Part shown: positions 9,351 to 17,163 of the stretch, one piece after another
How the letters are laid out: the number at the start of each line of letters is the position of its first letter
Position numbering within the stretch: the first letter of the stretch is position 1
From: Saccharothrix sp. HUAS TT1
GTDB taxonomy: Bacteria; Actinomycetota; Actinomycetes; Mycobacteriales; Pseudonocardiaceae
NCBI RefSeq assembly: GCF_040744945.1
Contig: NZ_CP160453.1
Span: forward strand, 4,526,001 to 4,590,000
Direction of reading: 5' to 3'
Length of the DNA: 64,000 nt
Notes under the pieces: model-generated
The model's input: only the letters and a program-made list of their open reading frames with translations
The model's database searches: none
Told to the model about the DNA's origin: nothing
Made by a program: the position numbers and the translations under genes

Positions 9351-9709
9351 GCCGACGCCGGGTCGGCGGTTCGCCGTGCGGTGGCGCGCGCCCCGGTGTG
9401 CGGGTCGCGGCCGTGCCGGCAGCGGTAGCTGTCGAGCACGAGGACGTCGCCCACCTCCAAGCTGAACCGGGGCAGGGCAACGTCCTCGTGCTCGACGTGC
9501 CTGCCGACCCCGGGCGCGGCGGGCAGGCCGCGGGTCCCCGCCCAGCGGCCGTGGAGGTCCACGTCGGTGTCGGGGAGGAAGGCCCGCAGGTCCGCCGGCA
9601 GCGAGTCGGTGAAGGCGTGGGCGTCGAGGGCGAACGACTCGGCGTCCGCCAACGCCTGCCGGGCCCGCGGGTCGGCGGCCTCAGCGCGGGCGGGGGCGAG
9701 GCCCGTCAC
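9351..9709 (-). pseudogene. Fragment of a TauD/TfdA-like Fe(II)/2-oxoglutarate dioxygenase
   Basis: A minus-strand frame starts at GTG 9709, in a GTGA overlap with the stop of the MFS gene. For about 115 residues it reads as the end of a TauD-type dioxygenase. The diagnostic part is VGDVLVLDSYRCRHGRDPHTG, which matches the distal His/Arg segment that binds iron and the 2-oxoglutarate carboxylate. The HxD motif and the first 200 residues of the family are absent. No stop is met before the frame runs into the antisense of the lipoprotein gene (stop at 9032). I read it as a truncated relic of a gene once co-translated with the exporter. A small tail-only protein cannot be excluded. Confidence 0.55.
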
Positions 9710-10920
9710 CGGACCACCCGGAACCCGCGCGACGACGGCACGAGCGCGGCCGCGGCGGGTGCGGCGAAGCAGATCACCGCGCACGCGGCGAGCACCGGTC
9801 CGGGCCCGAACGCGCTGATCGCCGGTGCGATCAGGGCCAGGCCGACCGGCGCGAGGCCGTAGGACAGCAGGAAGTCCAAGGAGGACACCCGGGCCAGCAT
9901 CCGGGGGTCGACTTCCCTCTGCGTGGCCGTGAACCACGGCACGTTGAACAGCTCGATGCCCAACCCCGCCACGGCGTAGGCGGCCACGACCACCGCCGCG
10001 GGCACCGGGAGCAGCAGGCTCAGCGGCACCAGCCCGTAGCAGGCCAGGCCCGCCAGCGCGGTCCACCCCTGGGCGCGGGGCCGCAGGCGGGCGACGACGA
10101 GCGCGCCCACGAGCGCGCCGACGGTGTAGGCGGTCAGGGCGGCGGCGAGCACGGCCTCGGCGCCGTACCGGTCCCGGCTGACCAGGGGCAGCACCACGCC
10201 GGTCGCCGAGTAGCCGGTGGCGATCACCGCCGTGAGCGCGCCGAGCCCGGCCAGGAACCAGGGGTGCCGGCGGGCTTCGCGGATGCCGTCCAGGAACTCG
10301 GCGGTGAAGCGGGTCGGCGCGCCGCCCGGCGCCCGCCCGGCCCCGGCGGGTGGGATCAGCGCCGCCCCGAGCCACAGCACGCCGGTGGCGATCAGCAGGG
10401 CGGGCGTGTCGACCACCACGGCGAGCAGGGCGGTGAGGCCGGGCGCGACCAGGGTGGTGACCCGCACCGAGAGGGTCAGCGCGGCGTTGGCCTGCTGCCG
10501 CCGCTCCTCGGTGACGACCTCGGCGGTCAGCGCCTGGAACGCCGGTCGGCAGGCGCCCTGCCCCGCGCCGGCGACCGCGGCGGCGACCGCCATCAGCACC
10601 GCGGAGCGGCCCACGCCCAGCGCGATCACCGGCGCGGCGACCGCGGCGACCAGCCCCGCCCACAGCACCACCCGCCGCCGGTCGTGCCGGTCGGCCAGCA
10701 CCCCGGCCACCGGCATGGCGGCGAGGAAGCCGACCGTGCGGGCGGCCAGGACCACGCCCAATTCGACGGCCGTGATCGACCGCTCCAGCACGGCGAGGCC
10801 GAGAATGAACGGCAGCGCCCACGTGGCGAGGCCGGACGCGGTGGAGCCCGCCCAGAGCCGGAGGAAGGCCGGGTCGCGCAGCACCGACCGCCCCCGGGCC
10901 GGTGTGACGTCGTGCACCAC
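9706..10920 (-). CDS. MFS exporter (EntS-like), possible siderophore/metallophore efflux
   Basis: The protein has 404 residues and about 12 membrane helices, with the MFS loop 2-3 motif AGVLADRHDRRRV at about 75-88. The overall pattern (an N-terminal R-D-P-A-F-L-R-L-W segment, then the 12 helices) is that of the EntS/MFS_3 group, members of which export siderophores. The start GTG 10920 has a good AGGAG five bases upstream. The gene is divergent from an iron/zinc-type ABC operon and shares an 85-bp region with a Fur/Zur-type box. That supports, but does not prove, metallophore traffic. A dioxygenase remnant follows with 4-bp overlap. Confidence 0.8.
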   Translation of the reverse strand: MVHDVTPARGRSVLRDPAFLRLWAGSTASGLATWALPFILGLAVLERSITAVELGVVLAARTVGFLAAMPVAGVLADRHDRRRVVLWAGLVAAVAAPVIALGVGRSAVLMAVAAAVAGAGQGACRPAFQALTAEVVTEERRQQANAALTLSVRVTTLVAPGLTALLAVVVDTPALLIATGVLWLGAALIPPAGAGRAPGGAPTRFTAEFLDGIREARRHPWFLAGLGALTAVIATGYSATGVVLPLVSRDRYGAEAVLAAALTAYTVGALVGALVVARLRPRAQGWTALAGLACYGLVPLSLLLPVPAAVVVAAYAVAGLGIELFNVPWFTATQREVDPRMLARVSSLDFLLSYGLAPVGLALIAPAISAFGPGPVLAACAVICFAAPAAAALVPSSRGFRVVR

Positions 10921-10954
10921 GCGGACTCCTCTGCGCTTGGGGACTTGATTTGAA

Positions 10955-10967
10955 AATGATAATCATT
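10955..10967. promoter_or_regulatory. Fur/Zur-type box between divergent exporter and ABC importer
   Basis: The sequence aatgat-a-atcatt is a perfect 6-1-6 inverted repeat in an A/T-rich patch that stands out from the GC-rich surroundings. With its left flank it reads tgaaaatgataatcatt, which closely resembles actinobacterial Zur sites and the classical Fur core. It lies 34 bp upstream of the MFS start and 38 bp upstream of the ABC lipoprotein ATG, so one repressor could control both directions. Whether the metal is zinc or iron is not decided by the site. Confidence 0.75.
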
Positions 10968-11005
10968 CAGGGTTGCGGTGCCGTCGTCGAGGTGTGGAGG
11001 GTTTC

Positions 11006-12007
11006 ATGTCGCGTTCTGCCCGGTTGGTGGTCGTGCTCGCCGCGGCGGTGCTGGCCACCGCCTGCGCCGCGCCGGGGGACGTGCCGGGCACGACCGCGTC
11101 GCCGGGCGCGGGTGCGGTCGAGGTCGAGAGCTGCGGCGAGCGCCTGGCGTTCGACGGCGTCCCCGAGCGGGTCGTGGCGCTGGACCAGTCGTCCACCGAG
11201 ACGCTGCTCGCGCTGGGCGTCGGGGACCGCGTGGTCGGCACCGCGAACCTGAAGACGAAGGTGGCGCCGCGGTTCGCCGAGGCGTACGCGAAGATCCCGG
11301 TGCTGTCGCCGAAGGTGCTGACCGCCGAGCCGCTGCGCGCGGCCAACCCCGACCTGGTGGTGGCCTCGTTCGAGGAGCTGTTCACCGCCGACCGCGCCGG
11401 CACGCGCGCGGAGCTGGGGCAGCTGGGCGTGCCGACCTACGTCAGCGCGGTCAACTGCCCCGACGGCCGGACCGCGCCGTTCGACCGGATGTTCAAGGAC
11501 TTCACGGACCTGGGCGCGGTGCTGGGCGTGCCCGACCGCGCCGCCGCGCTCGTCGCCGAGCAGCGCGCCGTAGTGGACGAGGTCAGGGCGGCGGGGGAGA
11601 AGCGCCCCGAAGGGCTTGAGGTCGCCTGGGTGTACTCGGTGTTCAACGGGATGCCCTACGTGGCGGGCAAGAGCGGCATGGCGAACCACATGAGCGAGCT
11701 GGCCGGCGTGCGGAACGTCTTCGACGACGTCGACCAGGAGTGGCCCGAGGTGTCCTGGGACGAGGTCGCCAAGCGGCAGCCCGACGTCATCGTGGTCGGC
11801 GACCTGTCCGAGCGCGGCAACCCCGGCGACAGCGCCGCCGAGAAGCTGGCGATGATGCGCGAGCACCCGGCCGTGTCCCAGCTGCCCGCCCTGGTCGACG
11901 GCAAGGTCGTGCGGCTGCCCGGCATCGAGATGGACCCCTCGGTGCGCACGGTGAACGCGTTGCGCGCGTTCGCGGCCGAGCTGGACGAGATCACCTCTCG
12001 TGGCTGA
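11006..12007 (+). CDS. FecB/FepB-type metal-chelate binding lipoprotein
   Basis: The protein has 333 residues. ATG 11006 is chosen because GGAGG lies just upstream and because the signal peptide then ends in the lipobox LATAC (Cys20). The body follows the helical-backbone class III binding-protein pattern: VPERVVALDQSSTETLLALGVGDRVVG near the N-terminus, then NPDLVVASFEE and QPDVIVVGD. This class binds Fe-siderophores, haem, cobalamin or other metal chelates. It is the first gene of a three-gene importer operon and overlaps the permease by 8 bp. The upstream Fur/Zur box predicts derepression under metal starvation. Confidence 0.88.
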   Translation: MSRSARLVVVLAAAVLATACAAPGDVPGTTASPGAGAVEVESCGERLAFDGVPERVVALDQSSTETLLALGVGDRVVGTANLKTKVAPRFAEAYAKIPVLSPKVLTAEPLRAANPDLVVASFEELFTADRAGTRAELGQLGVPTYVSAVNCPDGRTAPFDRMFKDFTDLGAVLGVPDRAAALVAEQRAVVDEVRAAGEKRPEGLEVAWVYSVFNGMPYVAGKSGMANHMSELAGVRNVFDDVDQEWPEVSWDEVAKRQPDVIVVGDLSERGNPGDSAAEKLAMMREHPAVSQLPALVDGKVVRLPGIEMDPSVRTVNALRAFAAELDEITSRG

Positions 12008-13088
12008 CGGCGCCGCACTGCTCGACCCGGCGGTCGAGCCCGAGGTCACGCCGTCGTCCGCCGCGCCGCGCCCCGGCGGCGGACGACGAGCGGCCGTGGT
12101 GGCGCTGTGCCTGGTGGTGCTGGCGGCGTCGCTGGTCGCCGCCGTGCGCGTCGGCATCGGCGGTGGCATCGGGTGGGCCGAGATCGGCCGGTCGGTCGGC
12201 GGTCGGCTCGGCCTGCCCGTCCCGCCGCTGCCCGGGTTGACCGACTCGCTGATCTGGGACCTGCGCGTGCCGAGGGTGCTGCTGGCCGCCCTGGTCGGCG
12301 CGTCCCTGGCGGTCTGCGGCGCGGCGTTGCAGAGCGTCACCCGCAACGCGCTGGCCGACCCGTACCTGCTCGGCGTGTCCTCCGGCGCGTCGACCGGCGC
12401 GGTGCTCGTGGTCGTGGTCGGCTTCGCCGGTTCCCAGCTGGGGATGACCGGTGGCGCGTTCCTCGGCGCGCTGGTGTCCTTCGCGCTGCTGATGCTCCTG
12501 CTGCGCCGGCGCGGCCTGGACTCGGTCCGGATCGTGCTGACCGGCGTCGTGGTGGGGCAGCTGTTCACCGCCCTGACGTCGCTGGTCCTGATGTCGACCG
12601 GCGACGCCGACAGCACCCGCGCCCTGACCCACTGGCTGCTCGGGTCCATGGCCCCGGCCCGCTGGCAGTCGGTGGTGGTGTGCGCGGTGGCGTGCGCCGT
12701 CGGCCTGCTCGTGGTCTGGCTGTGCTCGTCGGCCCTGGACGGCCTGGCGTTCGGCTCCGACACGGCCACCTCGCTCGGCGTCGACGTGCGCGTGGTGCGG
12801 GTGGTGCTGCTGGTGACGACGTCGCTGATGACCGCCGTCGCGGTGGCGGCGGTCGGCGCGATCGGGTTCGTCGGGCTGATCGTGCCGCACGGCGTGCGGT
12901 TCCTGGTCGGGCCGCTGCACCGGGTCCTGCTGCCGCTGTCGGCGGTCGTCGGCGCGGTGTTCCTGGTGTGGACCGACGCGCTCGCCAGGGTGGCGTTCGC
13001 GCCGCTGGAGGTGCCGGTCGGCGTGTTCACCGCGCTGCTCGGCGTGCCGCTGTTCCTGTTGGTCCTGCGCCGACGGGGTGAGCTGTGA
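12000..13088 (+). CDS. FecCD-family metal-chelate ABC permease
   Basis: This 362-residue integral membrane subunit has about ten hydrophobic helices after a polar N-terminal tail of about 30 residues. The hallmarks of the BtuC/FecCD family are visible: LRVPRVLLAALVGASLAVCGAALQSVTRNALADPYLLGVSSGAS at about 84-127, and GAIGFVGLIVPHGVRFLVG before the last helices. The start GTG 12000 lies within the lipoprotein gene, and the stop overlaps the ATPase start as GTGA. Only one permease gene is present, so the channel would be a homodimer. Confidence 0.92.
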   Translation: MADGAALLDPAVEPEVTPSSAAPRPGGGRRAAVVALCLVVLAASLVAAVRVGIGGGIGWAEIGRSVGGRLGLPVPPLPGLTDSLIWDLRVPRVLLAALVGASLAVCGAALQSVTRNALADPYLLGVSSGASTGAVLVVVVGFAGSQLGMTGGAFLGALVSFALLMLLLRRRGLDSVRIVLTGVVVGQLFTALTSLVLMSTGDADSTRALTHWLLGSMAPARWQSVVVCAVACAVGLLVVWLCSSALDGLAFGSDTATSLGVDVRVVRVVLLVTTSLMTAVAVAAVGAIGFVGLIVPHGVRFLVGPLHRVLLPLSAVVGAVFLVWTDALARVAFAPLEVPVGVFTALLGVPLFLLVLRRRGEL

Positions 13089-13852
13089 GGATCGAGGCGC
13101 GGGGCCTGTCCTGGGGCGTGCCCGGCCGGACCGTCGTGCGCGACGTCGACCTGACCGTCGAGCCGGGCGAGGCGGTCGGCCTGATCGGTCCCAACGGGTC
13201 GGGCAAGTCGTCGTTGCTGCGGTGCCTGGCCGGGCTGCGCGCCCCGACCGCGGGCGAGGTCCGCTACGACGGGGCCGACATCGCCGGCTGGTCGGCCCGC
13301 GACCGGGCGCGGCACGTGGCGTTCGTGGAGCAGACCGCCGACACCGACAGCGACCTGACGGTCGGCGAGGTGGTGCTGCTCGGCCGCACCGCCCACGGCT
13401 CGCCGTGGCGCGGGCCGGACGCCACCGACCGGGCGGTGGCCGCCGCCGCGCTGGACCGGCTCGACCTGGCGCCGCTGGCCGGTCGGCCGTGGAAGCAGCT
13501 GTCGGGCGGTGAGCGGCAGCGCGCCCACCTGGCGCGGGCGCTGGCGCAGCGCACGTGGGCGCTGCTGCTGGACGAGCCGACCAACCACCTCGACGTCCGC
13601 CACCAGCTCGAACTGCTCGAACTGCTCGCCGCGACCGCGCAGACCGCCGTCGTCGCCCTGCACGACCTGGGGATGGCGGCGCGCTACTGCGACCGCCTGG
13701 TGCTGCTCCAGCACGGCCGCGTCGTCGCCGACGGTCCGGCCGAGGACGTGCTCACCCCCGTGCTGCTGCGGGAGGTGTTCGAAGTGGACGCCGACGTGCG
13801 GCGGGACGACGAAGGCCGCCTGGCCGTCGCCTACCGGGGTCCCGCGCGCTGA
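13085..13852 (+). CDS. FecE-type ABC transporter ATP-binding protein
   Basis: The protein has 255 residues with Walker A GPNGSGKS at 35-42, signature LSGGERQR, Walker B LLLDEPTNHLD and the H-loop in ALHDLGMAARY. It powers the metal-chelate importer and is translationally coupled to the permease (GTGA). All motifs are intact and the length is normal. The C-terminal 25 residues end without an extra domain. About 120 bp downstream lies the His-rich protein, which may belong to the same metal-homeostasis unit. Confidence 0.92.
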   Translation: MRIEARGLSWGVPGRTVVRDVDLTVEPGEAVGLIGPNGSGKSSLLRCLAGLRAPTAGEVRYDGADIAGWSARDRARHVAFVEQTADTDSDLTVGEVVLLGRTAHGSPWRGPDATDRAVAAAALDRLDLAPLAGRPWKQLSGGERQRAHLARALAQRTWALLLDEPTNHLDVRHQLELLELLAATAQTAVVALHDLGMAARYCDRLVLLQHGRVVADGPAEDVLTPVLLREVFEVDADVRRDDEGRLAVAYRGPAR

Positions 13853-13969
13853 TCCGGTTCGACTCCTGCAAACATGCGCATGGGGCAATCCTTTACTACA
13901 TTCGGTCCTTGCAGCGCTGCTGCGACCGGGCCGACGCGGCTCGGCGACGACCGGGAGGGTCGAGCGATC

Positions 13970-14272
13970 ATGACCTCTGCGACTGCGCACCTGGAGCACA
14001 CCGACCACGGTCACGTGCACGGTGAGGGGTGCGGTCACGTGGCGGTGCCGCACGGCCGCCACGTCGACTACGTGCACGACGGCCACCTGCACCGCGCCCA
14101 CGACGGCCACTTCGACGAGTGCGAGCCCGAGGACCACGGCGCGCACGACGACCACGACCACAGCCACGGCGAGGGCTGCGGCCACGTCTCGGTGCCGCAC
14201 GGCGACCACGTCGACTACGTGCACGACGGCCACCGCCACGCCGTGCACGGCGAGCACTACGACGAGCACTGA
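13970..14272 (+). CDS. Histidine-rich metal-binding protein with internal duplication
   Basis: This 100-residue protein has 27 His plus many Asp and Glu residues and three Cys. It is built of two near-identical halves (about residues 17-47 and 66-96). Each half reads H-G-E-G-C-G-H-V, then VPHG-x-HVDYVHDGH. There is no membrane segment or signal peptide, although related actinomycete proteins are sometimes labelled zinc transporter permease. Binding of zinc, nickel or similar ions in the cytoplasm is inferred from composition. The ATG at 13970 follows GGGAGGG at 11-bp spacing. Its place behind a Fur/Zur-controlled importer and before a metal-dependent SOD supports a metal-storage or chaperone role. 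Confidence 0.82.
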   Translation: MTSATAHLEHTDHGHVHGEGCGHVAVPHGRHVDYVHDGHLHRAHDGHFDECEPEDHGAHDDHDHSHGEGCGHVSVPHGDHVDYVHDGHRHAVHGEHYDEH

Positions 14273-14303
14273 CGTGGGAGCGCCGTAGGGCGGCCCCGCC
14301 CCC

Positions 14304-14331
14304 GCCCCCGCCCCCGACGGGAGGCGGGGGC
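14304..14331. terminator. GC hairpin between convergent genes
   Basis: The arms gcccccgc (14304-14311) and gcgggggc (14324-14331) enclose a 12-nt loop. They sit between the convergent His-rich gene and sod. The left side is part of a short (gccccc)n tract. There is no T-run, as usual for terminators in such genomes. Confidence 0.55.
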
Positions 14332-14385
14332 ACGGTGGCGGCAGCGCGGTGGTTGTCGGAGCACCCACTGCCGGTCCGGGGGCGC

Positions 14386-15015
14386 CTACTTCGACGGCGC
14401 GACGAGCCCGCTGCCGCCGGCGCGGGCCGCGTCGAAGCGACGGGTCACGTCGGCCCAGTTGACCAGCGACCACAGCTTCTGCACGTAGTCCGGGCGGACG
14501 TTGCGGTACTGCAGGTAGTAGGCGTGCTCCCAGGCGTCGAACACCAGCACCGGGGTCGTGTTCATGCCGACGTTGCCGTGGTGGTCGTACACCTGCTCCA
14601 CCACCAGCCGCTGCGACAGCGGCTCCCAGGCGAGCACGCCCCAGCCCGAGCCCTGCACCAGCGTGGTCGCGGCGGAGAGCTGCTTGGCCATGGCGTCGAA
14701 CGAGCCGAAGTGCTCGGCGATGGCTGCGGCGAGCTCGCCGTCGGGCCGGTCGCCGCCGTCCGGGCTCAGGTTGTCCCAGAACATCGTGTGCAGGACGTGC
14801 CCGGACAGGTTGAACGCGAACGTCTTCTCCAAGCCGACGATGCCGGAGAAGTCGTCCCTCTCCCGGATCTCGGCCATCCGGTCGAGGGTGTCGTTGGCGC
14901 CCTTGACGTAGGCGGCGTGGTGCTTGCTGTGGTGCAGCTCCAGGATCTCGCCGGTGATCGCGGGTTCGAGCGCCGCGTAGTCGTAGGGCAGGTCCGGCAG
15001 CACGTACTGGCTCAT
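14386..15015 (-). CDS. sodF: Fe/Mn-family superoxide dismutase (SodF-like)
   Basis: The protein has 209 residues and converts superoxide to hydrogen peroxide and oxygen in the cytoplasm. The metal ligands are visible in order: His in [15 protein letters not shown] (about 27), His in [12 protein letters not shown] (about 75), and Asp plus His in [13 protein letters not shown]. The sequence follows the Streptomyces Fe-type SodF pattern; metal preference is inferred from that similarity. The ATG at 15015 has GGAGAGG upstream. An in-frame upstream extension to 15069 exists but would cover the operator region. A Nur-box-like site 32-48 bp upstream predicts repression by nickel through Nur, as known for sodF in Streptomyces coelicolor. 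Confidence 0.92.
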   Translation of the reverse strand: MSQYVLPDLPYDYAALEPAITGEILELHHSKHHAAYVKGANDTLDRMAEIRERDDFSGIVGLEKTFAFNLSGHVLHTMFWDNLSPDGGDRPDGELAAAIAEHFGSFDAMAKQLSAATTLVQGSGWGVLAWEPLSQRLVVEQVYDHHGNVGMNTTPVLVFDAWEHAYYLQYRNVRPDYVQKLWSLVNWADVTRRFDAARAGGSGLVAPSK

Positions 15016-15046
15016 GAAGCCTCTCCGGGAACTCCGTGGTGGGTTG

Positions 15047-15063
15047 TTGCCACTCTCTAGCAA
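15047..15063 (-). promoter_or_regulatory. Nur-box-like operator upstream of sodF
   Basis: The sequence ttgcca-ctctc-tagcaa matches the published Nur (nickel-responsive Fur family) consensus tTGCaa-N5-ttGCAA in both TTGC/GCAA half-sites and in the 5-bp spacing. It lies 32-48 bp upstream of the sodF ATG. A wider inverted repeat, gttgcca (15046-15052) and tggcaac (15075-15081), overlaps it. Function is inferred from the match and the gene context. Confidence 0.65.
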
Positions 15064-15163
15064 GAACAACTTTATGGCAACTGCGAGCCGTGGCGTGGCG
15101 CGGGGCCGTACCGCCCCGTGATCGCGCGGGAACTTTCACCGGCCCGCGGGCGACAATCTGCAC

Positions 15164-15922
15164 GTGGACTGCGACACCTGCCGCGAAGCCGTCTCGGCCC
15201 GCTCCGACGGCGAGGCCGAACCCGTGCCCGCCGAGGAGACCGACGCGCACCTCGCCTCCTGCGCCGCCTGCCGCCGGTGGCAGGAGGACGCGTCCGCGCT
15301 GACCCGCGGCCTGCGGGTGCGCCCCGCCGCCGACGTGCCCGACCTCACCGCGGCCGTGCTCGCCGCCACGCCGCCGACGCCCCCGAAGTCGCCCGCGCCG
15401 CGCGGGTGGTGGTGGCGGATGGGCCTGGCGGGGGTCGCCGTCGCCCAGCTCACCCTCGGCCTGGCGCAGGTGTTCGGCGTGAACACCGCCGACGACCACA
15501 CCGCGCACCCCGGTGGCGCCCCCGTCTCGGCGCACCTGTTCAACGAGAGCACCGCGTGGAACCTCGCGCTCGGCCTGGGCCTGCTCTGGGCCGCCCTGCG
15601 CCCCCGCGCGGCCTCCGGCGCGCTCCCGGTGGTGGCGGCGTTCGTCGCCGTGCTCGTGCCGTTCTCGGTGCACGACCTCGTCACCGGGGCGGTGGCGCTG
15701 TCGCGGATCACGTCGCACGCCTTCCTGCTGCTCGGCCTGCTGCTGCTGGTCGTCGTGCACCGGACGCGCCGCACGCCCGACGACGGCGCGTCCACCTCGG
15801 TCCCGGACGGTCCGCGGACCGATCTGGACGGACGTGGACCCGCCGTCGACCCCGAGGAGCACCCCGACGCGGACGGCGGCCGGCGGCACCTGCGACCGGT
15901 GAGCCGGAAGCGGGTCGCTTGA
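15164..15922 (+). CDS. zf-HC2 (anti-sigma-like) zinc-finger membrane protein
   Basis: The protein has 252 residues. The N-terminus holds a zinc motif of the ZAS/zf-HC2 type: CDTC at 3-6, then HLASCAAC at about 30-37 (H-x3-C-x2-C). About 45 residues later come five hydrophobic helices (about 85-205) and a polar, acidic C-terminal tail. This architecture suits a membrane-anchored anti-sigma factor or redox-sensing relative, but no sigma-factor gene is adjacent, so the partner is unknown. The start GTG 15164 has no Shine-Dalgarno and lies close behind a ggaacttt / cgacaatct pair, so a leaderless transcript is possible. It is divergent from sodF and convergent with the ATP-grasp gene. Confidence 0.75.
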   Translation: MDCDTCREAVSARSDGEAEPVPAEETDAHLASCAACRRWQEDASALTRGLRVRPAADVPDLTAAVLAATPPTPPKSPAPRGWWWRMGLAGVAVAQLTLGLAQVFGVNTADDHTAHPGGAPVSAHLFNESTAWNLALGLGLLWAALRPRAASGALPVVAAFVAVLVPFSVHDLVTGAVALSRITSHAFLLLGLLLLVVVHRTRRTPDDGASTSVPDGPRTDLDGRGPAVDPEEHPDADGGRRHLRPVSRKRVA

Positions 15923-15934
15923 GGGCGGTGTGAC

Positions 15935-15957
15935 CCGGACTTCGCGGACCGGTCCGG
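15935..15957. terminator. Weak hairpin between convergent genes
   Basis: Arms ccggac (15935-15940) and gtccgg (15952-15957) with an 11-nt loop lie between the convergent zf-HC2 and ATP-grasp genes. The stem is short, so the call is tentative. Confidence 0.35.
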
Positions 15958-15987
15958 CACGAGCCTCCGGACGCGGGCGAGCCGGCG

Positions 15988-17163
15988 TCACCCGGCCCGC
16001 ACCACGGGCGTGATCCCGCCGGCGGCGGCCTGGGCGCGGTGCAGGGCGAGTTCGGCGGTGGGGCCTTCGGCGAGCACGATCCCGGTGCACGAGCGCTGGT
16101 CGTCCAGGTGCTCCAGCACGTCGCCGGGGCTCGCCGTCGGGTACCACTCGGGCGAGCCGGGCAGGCCGGGCAGGCGGTCCAGCCCGGTCCAGCCCTCCAG
16201 CACCCCGGCCTCGCGCGGGTAGAGCAGCACGAACCCGACGCCGCCGGCCGCGCCGTCGAGCGGGTCGGGCCGCTCACCCAGGGCGATCCGGACCATCGCC
16301 CCGTAGACGTTCACGCCCAGCGCCCGGCACAGGGCCTCGCCGACCAGCGCGCCGCCGATCCGGGCGTTGACCTCGACCACCTCGGGACCGCCGGCGGTGA
16401 GCACGAACTCGGTGTGCGCGAAGCCGCTCTCGTGCCCCGCCGCCTTGAGCACCCGGTCGATCCAGTGCGCCAGCTCGGCGCGGTCCGCCGCCGGGAAGGC
16501 CACCGGGAACGAGGCCGCCTCCTCGCGGCGCACCGGCTCGGGGGACAGCACCCGGCTGAGCACGCCGAGCAGCCGGGTCTCACCCCGCCAGGTGACGGTC
16601 TCCGCGCTGTAGAGGGGACCTTCGAAGTACGGCTCGGCCATCAGCTCGCCCTTGAGCGGGACGCCCGCGGCCTCGCGCAGCACGGCGTCGCGCTCGGCAG
16701 GGGTGCGGACGACCCACACCGCGCGGGACGAGGTGCCCGCGGAGTCCTTGACCACCAGCGGGAACGACCGCGCCGCGGCCGGGTCGAGCGGGCCGCTGCG
16801 GCTCAGCCCGTGCTCGTGCAGCCGGGCCCGGACGGCGCGCTTGTCCCGCAGCACGCGCACCGCGGCCGGCGACGGTCCGGGCAAACCGAGGCGCGCGGCC
16901 AGGTCCGCGCCCGGCAGCGCCCAGGTGTCGGTGGAGCTGATCAACCCGGCCAGCTCGGGTTCGCCGCGCAACGCCCGCTCGCACGCGTCGACGTCGGTGG
17001 TGTCGACGTCCACCACCCGCAGCCGGTCGCCGCGGCGGGACAGCTCGTGGGTGTAGATCGAGCGGTCGCCGGTGAGCAGCACGAGGTCGTGCCCGGCGGC
17101 GCGGGCGGCGTCGGCGAGGCGGCCGAGGCCGAACGTGAGGGCTTCCAGCAGCGCGATGGTCAC
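15988..17163 (-). CDS. ATP-grasp carboxylate-amine/thiol ligase
   Basis: The protein has 391 residues. The central and C-terminal parts follow the ATP-grasp fold: a Lys in LVVKDSAGTSSRAVWVV for nucleotide binding, and the Mg-binding EVNARIGG near residue 285. The first 100 residues form an alpha/beta pre-ATP-grasp domain. Such enzymes join a carboxylate, via an acyl-phosphate, to an amino acid or other nucleophile. The GTG start overlaps the stop of the upstream PLP-enzyme gene (GTGA), so both products should act together, probably making and then ligating an unusual amino acid. The substrates cannot be read. The C-terminal 100 residues are less conserved. Confidence 0.85.
   Translation of the reverse strand: MTIALLEALTFGLGRLADAARAAGHDLVLLTGDRSIYTHELSRRGDRLRVVDVDTTDVDACERALRGEPELAGLISSTDTWALPGADLAARLGLPGPSPAAVRVLRDKRAVRARLHEHGLSRSGPLDPAAARSFPLVVKDSAGTSSRAVWVVRTPAERDAVLREAAGVPLKGELMAEPYFEGPLYSAETVTWRGETRLLGVLSRVLSPEPVRREEAASFPVAFPAADRAELAHWIDRVLKAAGHESGFAHTEFVLTAGGPEVVEVNARIGGALVGEALCRALGVNVYGAMVRIALGERPDPLDGAAGGVGFVLLYPREAGVLEGWTGLDRLPGLPGSPEWYPTASPGDVLEHLDDQRSCTGIVLAEGPTAELALHRAQAAAGGITPVVRAG

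Noticed and set aside
13874..13883. catgcgcatg palindrome upstream of the His-rich gene considered as a Zur box
   Set aside because: It lacks the AT-rich core of Zur/Fur sites; a 10-bp GC palindrome is expected by chance here.
10967..16147. A 1726-codon minus-strand frame across the metal-uptake and sod region
   Set aside because: It is low-complexity and overlaps five well-supported genes. It is another GC-driven shadow.
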